Below, piece by piece: positions 6,165 through 12,155 of a DNA stretch of 12,155 bases. The stretch is from contig DASYXA010000081.1 in NCBI GenBank assembly GCA_035935465.1, forward strand, positions 1 to 12,155. The letters are read 5' to 3'. The position numbers were made by a program, and so were the translations under genes. Source of the DNA: UBA4735 sp035935465 (GTDB lineage: Bacteria; Chloroflexota; Limnocylindria; P2-11E). Under the pieces are notes generated by a model. That model saw only the letters and a list, made by a program, of their open reading frames with translations, was not told where the DNA came from and did no database searches. Positions within the stretch are counted from its first letter, which is position 1. Each line of letters opens with the position of its first letter.

Positions 6165-7712
6165 CTACTTCCCCATTCCCACGTCCGCGAAGAGCCCGCC
6201 CTGCGGGTTCACCACCTTCTTCGTCGCCGCCGCGGGCGGCGCGCTCCAGGCGAGCGGGATGCGCGGGATCTCGCGCTGGACGACCTTGGAGACCTGCTTG
6301 TAGAGCTCGGCGCGCTTCGACTGGTCGGGCTGGGCCCGCGCCTGGCGCAGCAGGCCGGCGACCTCCTGGTTGAGCCAGCCGCCGGCCTCGGTCGGCTGAT
6401 CGACCCCGTTGCGGACGGGGGGGATGAACGCGCCGAACAGCGCGTCCGGGTCGAACAGCGGCGCCGGTGCCAGCCCGATCCACATCGGGTAGCGGTTCTC
6501 CCGCACGTTCGCGGCGTACGTGATCGGGTCGATCGTCTTCGTATCCGCGATGATCCCCGCGGCGGCGAGGTCCGCGGCGACCGCTTCGGCGACCTTCCGT
6601 CCGTCGGGCAGCACCGGGTTCGGGTCGACGACGTACCAGAGATCGAGCTCCAGGTTCGCGTGTCCGGAGTCCGCGAGCAGCTTCTTCGCCCCGGCCGGAT
6701 CGAGCTTCGCGAACTCCCCGACCGAGTCGTCGTGGCCGAGCATCGCCGGCGGCGGGAGCTGCGACGCCGGCGTCGCGGCCCCCGCGTAGAGACGGTCGAC
6801 CAGGCTCTTCGGATTCAGACCCTGCGCGATCGCCTGCCGCACCCGCAGGTCGTCGACCGGTGGAAGCGCGAGATCGAGGCCGAGGTACAGGACCATCGTC
6901 TCGGGCCGCGACACGAGCTGCAGGCTCGGGTCGGCGCGGATCGTCCCGATGTCGCCGAGCGCGAGATCCTGTACGTAGTCCACGTTCCCGGCGCGGATCG
7001 ACGCGAGGCGCGTGCCGCTGTCGGTGATCGCCGTGAAGCTCAGCGTGTCGAGGTACGGGAGCTTCTGGCCCGACGCGTCCGCGCGCCAGTACCCGTCGTT
7101 GCGCTCGAGGACGAGCGGCCGGACGCCCTCTCTGCCCGCCGCGACTTTGAACGGTCCGGTGCCCGACGTGCGCGAGGCCGGCGAGACGATGAGGTAGGCG
7201 GGCGTCGCGAGCGCGCTCAGGAACGGCCCGTATGGGACGCGCGTCGTCAGCACGAGGGTGCGCGCATCCGGAGCCTCGGCCCGCTCGATGATCGGATCGT
7301 CGGCGCGCGCGAGGCTCTTGGCCGCCGCAGCGGCGTCGAACGGCGTGCCGTCGTGGAAGCTGACCCCCTCGCGCAACGTGAACGTCCACGCGCGGCCATC
7401 CGGCCCGACGAGCCACTTGGTCGCGAGGGCCGCGACGACCCCGTTCTGCCCCCGCGCGACGAGCCCCTCGAAGATCTGGTCCACGACGAGCGGGTTCGCG
7501 TCCGCGAGCTGCGGGTCGAGCGATCCGATCGGCGCCGCCAGCGCGACACGCAGGGTGCCGCCCAGGGGCGTCTTCGGCGTCGTCGAGGGCGCGGCGGTCG
7601 AGGTGGCCGACGGCAGGACGCTGGACGATGGGCTCGGTGACGGCGGCGGCGTCGGTCCCTGGCACGCGGAGATCACGAGTGCCGCGAGGATGACGTGGAC
7701 GACGGGCTTCAC
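6165..7712 (-). CDS. Family-5 ABC solute-binding lipoprotein (peptide/nickel type)
   Basis: A 515-residue extracytoplasmic solute-binding protein that captures peptides or a related ligand for an Opp/Dpp-type importer. The GTG start gives MKPVVHVILAALVISACQG, a short lipoprotein signal with lipobox ISAC and lipidated C17. A Pro/Ser/Thr-rich tether (18-50) follows. The SBP_bac_5 fold is then clear from GGTLRVALAAPIGSLDPQ (51-68), the DQIFEGL region, and WTFTLREGVSFHDGTPFDA (109-127); a typical C-lobe ends with the IPRIPLAW element. Length is normal. The open frame extends upstream, but only this GTG places the signal peptide at the N-terminus. There is no Shine-Dalgarno sequence before it. It lies 68 nt downstream of oppF and is a second binding protein in the cluster. 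The ligand cannot be inferred. Confidence 0.93.
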   Translation of the reverse strand: MKPVVHVILAALVISACQGPTPPPSPSPSSSVLPSATSTAAPSTTPKTPLGGTLRVALAAPIGSLDPQLADANPLVVDQIFEGLVARGQNGVVAALATKWLVGPDGRAWTFTLREGVSFHDGTPFDAAAAAKSLARADDPIIERAEAPDARTLVLTTRVPYGPFLSALATPAYLIVSPASRTSGTGPFKVAAGREGVRPLVLERNDGYWRADASGQKLPYLDTLSFTAITDSGTRLASIRAGNVDYVQDLALGDIGTIRADPSLQLVSRPETMVLYLGLDLALPPVDDLRVRQAIAQGLNPKSLVDRLYAGAATPASQLPPPAMLGHDDSVGEFAKLDPAGAKKLLADSGHANLELDLWYVVDPNPVLPDGRKVAEAVAADLAAAGIIADTKTIDPITYAANVRENRYPMWIGLAPAPLFDPDALFGAFIPPVRNGVDQPTEAGGWLNQEVAGLLRQARAQPDQSKRAELYKQVSKVVQREIPRIPLAWSAPPAAATKKVVNPQGGLFADVGMGK

Positions 7713-7780
7713 CGAATAGTCATACCACTGCCGCCCCGTACGCTCGGGCCGACGAGCCGGGCTAGCGCACCGCGAACGGT

Positions 7781-8818
7781 CTACGCACCGGGGAAGTGGC
7801 AGGCCGCCCAGTGCCGCGGGGCATGCTCGATGAATTCCGGGTCCACCTCGGAGCAGATCTCTTGCGCCTTCCAGCACCGCGTGTGGAAGCGGCAGCCGGT
7901 GGGCGGGTTCACCGGGGACGGGACGTCGCCGGTGAGGATGATCCGCTTGCGCTTCACCTCGACCGATGGGTCCGGGATCGGCACGGCGGAGAGCAGCGCC
8001 TGCGAGTACGGGTGGAGCGGGCGCTCGTAGAGGTCGATGCGGTCCGCGAGCTCGACGATCTTGCCCAGGTACATGACCGCGACGCGGTCGCTGATGTGCC
8101 GCACGACCGAGAGGTCGTGGGCGATGAAGAGGTAGGTGAGCTTGAACTTGTCTTGGAGCTCTTCGAGGAGGTTGATGACCTGGGCCTGGATGGACACGTC
8201 GAGGGCGGAGATCGGCTCGTCGGCGACGATGAACTCGGGCTCGACCGCGAGCGCGCGGGCGACGCCGATTCGCTGCCGCTGGCCGCCAGAGAACTCGTGC
8301 GGGTAGCGGTTCGTGAAGTACGGGTTGAGGCCGACGATCTTGAGCAGATCTTGGACGCGCTCCGTCTTCGCCTTGCCCGATGCGAGGTTGTGCACCTCGA
8401 GCGGCTCGCCGATGATGTTGCCGACGGTCATGCGCGGGTTGAGCGACGCGTAGGGATCCTGGAAGATCATCTGCATCCGGCGGCGCATCTTGCGCATCTG
8501 CTCGCCACCGAGCTTCGTCAGCTCGACGCCGTCGAAGACCACCTGCCCGGCCGTCGGCTTGTAGAGCTGCAGGATGGCGCGGCCGGTCGTGGACTTGCCG
8601 CAGCCGGACTCGCCGACCAGCCCGAGCGTCTCGCCCTTCTCGACGAAGAAGTCGATGCCGTCGACCGCGCGGACCGCGCCGACCTGGCGCTGGAAGATGA
8701 TCCCCTGGGTGAGCGGGAAGTGCATCTTGAGGGCCTTCACGTCGAGGAGGTTCTTGCCGCTGTCGGACGTCGCGGTCGATCGGCCACGCTGGATGAACTC
8801 ATCCGATTGCACGGTCAC
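7781..8818 (-). CDS. oppF: OppF/DppF-type peptide importer ATPase
   Basis: A 345-residue ATPase, one of the two energy-coupling subunits on the cytosolic side of the peptide importer. Motifs are Walker A GESGCGKST (69-77), Q-loop Q120, signature FSGGQRQR (176-183), Walker B FIVADEPISALD (196-207) and H234. The C-terminal oligopeptide/dipeptide (oligo_HPY) region (about 257-345) includes the HPYSQALLSAVP element and four cysteines, C309, C315, C322 and C340 (C-X5-C-X6-C-X17-C), a pattern able to hold an Fe-S cluster. The N-terminal 20 residues are variable. The GTG start is 2 nt past the oppD stop and has an excellent ribosome site. The split between OppF and OppD is based on gene order and on HPYSQALLSA versus MPYTWGLL; the dpp names would serve equally well. 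Confidence 0.95.
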   Translation of the reverse strand: MTVQSDEFIQRGRSTATSDSGKNLLDVKALKMHFPLTQGIIFQRQVGAVRAVDGIDFFVEKGETLGLVGESGCGKSTTGRAILQLYKPTAGQVVFDGVELTKLGGEQMRKMRRRMQMIFQDPYASLNPRMTVGNIIGEPLEVHNLASGKAKTERVQDLLKIVGLNPYFTNRYPHEFSGGQRQRIGVARALAVEPEFIVADEPISALDVSIQAQVINLLEELQDKFKLTYLFIAHDLSVVRHISDRVAVMYLGKIVELADRIDLYERPLHPYSQALLSAVPIPDPSVEVKRKRIILTGDVPSPVNPPTGCRFHTRCWKAQEICSEVDPEFIEHAPRHWAACHFPGA

Positions 8819-8820
8819 GG

Positions 8821-9936
<1,116 letters not shown>

Positions 9937-9999
9937 GCACGCTCCCCTTCCCTCTCGTCACCATGGGCTCGCTGAGACGCGGAGTCTACGCACCGTCGG

Positions 10000-10956
10000 C
10001 TAGATCTTCATCCGTGGGTCGAGCGCGTCGCGCAGACCGTCTCCCAGGAACGTGAACGCCAGCATCACGACCGAGATGCAGATGGCCGGCATCAATACCG
10101 GCCAGGGGCTCTGCGCGAAGACGGTGAACCCCTCGTTGATCATGACGCCCCAGGTCGCCGTCGGCGGCCGGATCCCGATGCCGATGAACGAGAGCACCGA
10201 CTCCGCGAGCATCGCGCCCGGGATCGCGAACGCGAGCGACACGATCACCGGCGCGAGGGCGTTCGGGAACAGGTGGCGGATCATGATCCGCTTCGTCGGC
10301 ACGCCGGTGGCCCGGGCCGCTTCGATGAACTCCTTCTCCTTCAGCGACAGGACCTGGCCGCGCACGAGCCGGGTCAGGCCGACCCAGCTCACGACGGCGA
10401 GCGCGACGAAGATGAGGATCAGCCCGCCCATGATGTCGCCGAGCCAGGTGTTGCGGAGAGTCGCCATGATGATGATCACGAACAGGAGATCGGGGAACGC
10501 GTACACGACGTCGGTGAAGCGCATGAGCACGTTGTCGATCCAGCCACCGAAGTACCCGGCGGTCAGCCCGAGCGTGACCCCCATGGTGAAGATGATCATC
10601 GTCGGCACGAGCCCGACGACCAGCGAGATCCGGGTCGACCAGATCAGTCGACTGAGGATGTCACGACCGAGCACATCGCTTCCGAGCGGGAACTTGGAGT
10701 CGTGGTACTGCGAGCTGACCCAGAACGGATCCATGTTGTTGGCCTTCGTGTCGATGGCGGTCGGGTCGAACGGGGCGATGAGCGGCGCGAACACCGCGAG
10801 GAACGCTGTGAGCGCGATGATCGCCAGCCCGACCATGGCCGCCCGGTTCCGCCGCAACCGCCACCAGGCGTCCGCCCAGAGCGACCGCTGCTTTCGCGCA
10901 AGGACGTTGGTCTCGATCGCACGCTGCTGGGCGGCGCTCGTCGTGACGGTCGCCAC
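10000..10956 (-). CDS. oppC: OppC/DppC-type peptide importer permease
   Basis: A 318-residue inner permease subunit. An N-terminal cytosolic segment (1-40) is followed by a first helix (41-62), a loop ending in LGSDVLGRDILSRLIWSTRISL (residues 91-112, typical of DppC/OppC), and five more helices near 108-134, 150-168, 175-197, 235-258 and 287-306. The EAA coupling motif, IEAARATGVPTKRIMIRHLF (211-230), contacts the ATPases. The C-terminus DALDPRMKI is characteristic. The GTG start shares its G with the oppB TAG stop (TAGTG), so the genes overlap by 1 nt and are probably translationally coupled. The open frame extends upstream antisense-like through oppB, but that extension has no permease similarity. 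Confidence 0.95.
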   Translation of the reverse strand: MATVTTSAAQQRAIETNVLARKQRSLWADAWWRLRRNRAAMVGLAIIALTAFLAVFAPLIAPFDPTAIDTKANNMDPFWVSSQYHDSKFPLGSDVLGRDILSRLIWSTRISLVVGLVPTMIIFTMGVTLGLTAGYFGGWIDNVLMRFTDVVYAFPDLLFVIIIMATLRNTWLGDIMGGLILIFVALAVVSWVGLTRLVRGQVLSLKEKEFIEAARATGVPTKRIMIRHLFPNALAPVIVSLAFAIPGAMLAESVLSFIGIGIRPPTATWGVMINEGFTVFAQSPWPVLMPAICISVVMLAFTFLGDGLRDALDPRMKI

Positions 10957-11879
10957 TACTTGCCGACCTTGATCCGCGGGTCGAGGACCCCGTACACGAG
11001 GTCGACGGTGATGTTCGCGATCATGATGAGGAACGCATACAGCAGGGTCGTGGCCATGATGACCGGGTAGTCGCGGCCGAGGATGCTTTGCACGTACAGC
11101 CGTCCGATCCCCGGCACGCTGAACAGCTGCTCGATGATGAAGGATCCGGTGATGAGCCCCGCGGTGACCGGCCCGACGATCGTCGCGACGGGGATCATCG
11201 CGTTCTTCATCACGTGGGTGACGACGACGACCTGCTCGCGCAGACCCTTGCTGCGCGCCGTCCGAACATAGTCCTGACGGATCGCCTCGAGCATGCTCGC
11301 GCGGGTGATCCGCGTGAGCACGGCCGCCGGCCCGAGGGCGAGGATCACCGTCGGCAGGACCATGTGTTTCAGATCGCCCCAGCCGATGATCGGCAACCAT
11401 CGCAACGTCACGGCGAACAGATAGATCGCGAAGATCGCGATGACGAACGACGGGATCGTGTAGCCGACGGTCGCGAAGAACAGGCTCCCGTAGTCAACTG
11501 CGGAGTTCTGCTTCAGCGCACTCACGACGCCCAGGGGCAGCGAAATGGCGAGCGACAAGAGCAGGGCCTGCACGCCGAGCTGGGCCGTGACCGGGAAGCC
11601 CTGTCCGATGATGTCGGTGACCGCGCGGTCGTGGGTGAGGCTCGGCCCGAAGTCGAGCCGGACCGCGTTCCCGAGGAACAGGACGAACTGTTCGGCCATC
11701 GGCTTGTCGATGTTGTACAGGCGATTCAGCCGATCGATCGTGGCCTGGGGCAGCGGCCGGTTCTCGTTCTTCTCGAACGGGGAGCCGGGGGCGGAGTGCG
11801 CGAGGACGAAGGTGATGAGTGCGACGAAGAACATGGTCGGGATGATCAGGAGGAGCCGCCGGATCGTGTATTGGAGCAT
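10956..11879 (-). CDS. oppB: OppB/DppB-type peptide importer permease
   Basis: A 307-residue permease subunit forming the membrane channel with OppC. It starts MLQYTIRRLLLIIPTMFFVA, the usual DppB/OppB first helix (about 7-27). It then has the large external loop with LDFGPSL (75-81), helices near 97-121, 132-158, 174-188, 226-252 and 273-297, the EAA-like region LEAIRQDYVRTARSKGL (197-213), and the terminal VDLVYGVLDPRIKVGK that marks the family. Length is normal. The ATG at 11879 is chosen because upstream in-frame sequence has no signal or membrane character. The nearest ribosome site, AGGAGG (11893-11898), is 13 nt away, a rather long spacing. It follows the binding-protein gene after 172 nt holding a hairpin. 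Confidence 0.95.
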   Translation of the reverse strand: MLQYTIRRLLLIIPTMFFVALITFVLAHSAPGSPFEKNENRPLPQATIDRLNRLYNIDKPMAEQFVLFLGNAVRLDFGPSLTHDRAVTDIIGQGFPVTAQLGVQALLLSLAISLPLGVVSALKQNSAVDYGSLFFATVGYTIPSFVIAIFAIYLFAVTLRWLPIIGWGDLKHMVLPTVILALGPAAVLTRITRASMLEAIRQDYVRTARSKGLREQVVVVTHVMKNAMIPVATIVGPVTAGLITGSFIIEQLFSVPGIGRLYVQSILGRDYPVIMATTLLYAFLIMIANITVDLVYGVLDPRIKVGK

Positions 11880-11901
11880 CGGTCGGTGAGGGCCTCCTGA
11901 C

Positions 11902-11915
11902 GGGCGAGCTCGCCC
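11902..11915. repeat. 14-bp perfect palindrome before oppB
   Basis: GGGCGAGCTCGCCC is fully self-complementary and lies 22 nt upstream of the oppB ATG, next to its ribosome site. It could be a protein-binding site or an mRNA structure; function is unknown, and a chance origin in GC-rich DNA cannot be excluded. Confidence 0.4.
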
Positions 11916-11922
11916 CTTTGCG

Positions 11923-11928
11923 AGTGTA
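11923..11928 (-). promoter_or_regulatory. Possible -10 box (TACACT) before oppB
   Basis: Within CGGTATACACT on the minus strand, TACACT fits TANNNT and lies about 43 nt before the oppB start, in one of the few AT-richer spots. No convincing -35 is seen. If real it would give oppB-oppF expression independent of the upstream binding-protein promoter. Confidence 0.25.
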
Positions 11929-12000
11929 TACCGGGCGACAGTTCGCGCGGTTCGCGTTCCCGGCCTGTCTCGCGCCGCCGCGCCGGACGCCGAGACGTCG

Positions 12001-12026
12001 CCGGGCCGGCCTTTCGGCCGGCCCGG
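12001..12026 (-). terminator. Perfect GC hairpin with GAAA loop between binding-protein gene and oppB
   Basis: Arms of 11 bp (CCGGGCCGGCC and GGCCGGCCCGG) pair perfectly around a 4-base loop that reads GAAA in the minus-strand RNA, a very stable GNRA tetraloop. It begins 25 nt past the stop of the binding-protein gene. No run of T follows, so it is not a classic intrinsic terminator. It more likely weakens read-through or protects the upstream mRNA 3' end, giving more binding protein than permease. Confidence 0.65.
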
Positions 12027-12051
12027 CTCTCGAGCGATGTCGCGCGAAGCG

Positions 12052-12155
12052 CTACTGCTTCTTCGACACCGAGATGTTCGTGACGTCCATGATGCCGATC
12101 TCGAAGTCGAGCGCGGTGTCCACGACACCGTGCACGTACGGCTTCAGGAGGTACT
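12052..12155 (-). CDS. C-terminal end of a family-5 ABC solute-binding protein (partial)
   Basis: The last 34 codons of a gene that continues past the right edge. The visible end includes YLLKPYVHGVV, then DFEIGIMDVTNISVSKKQ and a TAG stop. This matches the C-terminus of SBP_bac_5 (OppA/DppA-type) proteins, where a KPYVxG element near the end is common. Its position directly before oppB in the same direction is the normal place for the binding-protein gene of an opp operon. The short visible part leaves the exact family less certain than for the other genes, and ligand type cannot be judged. Confidence 0.75.
   Translation of the reverse strand, partial: YLLKPYVHGVVDTALDFEIGIMDVTNISVSKKQ

Noticed and set aside
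6660..7640. Open plus-strand frame of over 300 codons opposite the solute-binding lipoprotein
   Set aside because: Arg/Glu-rich shadow without motifs; the minus-strand gene has a clear signal peptide and family pattern.
7742..7757. Short inverted repeat (GCTCG/CGAGC) between oppF and the binding-protein gene, as a terminator
   Set aside because: Only 5 bp of stem with a 6-base loop and no T-run; easily expected by chance in GC-rich DNA.
11880..12051. Possible tRNA or small RNA gene in the gap before oppB
   Set aside because: No T-loop or acceptor pairing could be found; only a hairpin, a palindrome and a weak -10-like box are visible.

Overview
This is a GC-rich bacterial chromosomal window, densely packed with core metabolic and transport genes. 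Many starts are GTG and several genes overlap at their ends. A SufU-type SUF pathway under a cysteine-containing Rrf2 regulator, Pro/Ser/Thr-rich lipoproteins and a Met/Gly-rich ABC-exporter N-terminus suggest a monoderm lineage. Chloroflexota is my best guess, but this is inference from gene style and not a phylogenetic result. I found no mobile element, CRISPR array, tRNA or rRNA.

Region 1 (1-2746, minus strand) is an iron-sulfur cluster assembly operon. In transcription order it runs: an Rrf2/IscR-type regulator with three cysteines, sufC (ATPase), sufS (cysteine desulfurase) and sufU (scaffold/sulfur acceptor, cut by the left edge). The regulator presumably senses Fe-S status and controls the operon. 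A TAGAAT -10-like box and an imperfect dyad overlap its start. SufB and SufD, the usual SufC partners, are not between sufC and sufS; they may lie past the left edge.

Region 2 (2820-4309, plus strand) is divergent from the suf operon. It holds a probable lipoprotein with a repeat-built linker and an NTF2-like C-terminal domain (function unknown). A YjjX-family inosine/xanthosine triphosphatase overlaps it by 4 nt.

Region 3 (4235-12155, minus strand) is a transport cluster. In transcription order it runs: the C-terminal end of a family-5 solute-binding protein (cut by the right edge), a strong GC hairpin, oppB, oppC, oppD, oppF, a second complete family-5 solute-binding lipoprotein, and an ABC half-exporter of the MsbA/MdlB type. 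The first six encode a peptide/nickel-type importer: binding proteins outside, OppB/OppC in the membrane, OppD/OppF as ATPases. Both ATPases carry four C-terminal cysteines of the kind that can hold an Fe-S cluster. The exporter gene converges on yjjX and the two coding regions overlap by 75 bp.

All complete genes appear intact. The window looks like ordinary housekeeping and transport DNA. The points worth a second look concern gene order, junctions, overlaps and cis-acting structures; I see no clearly undescribed system.
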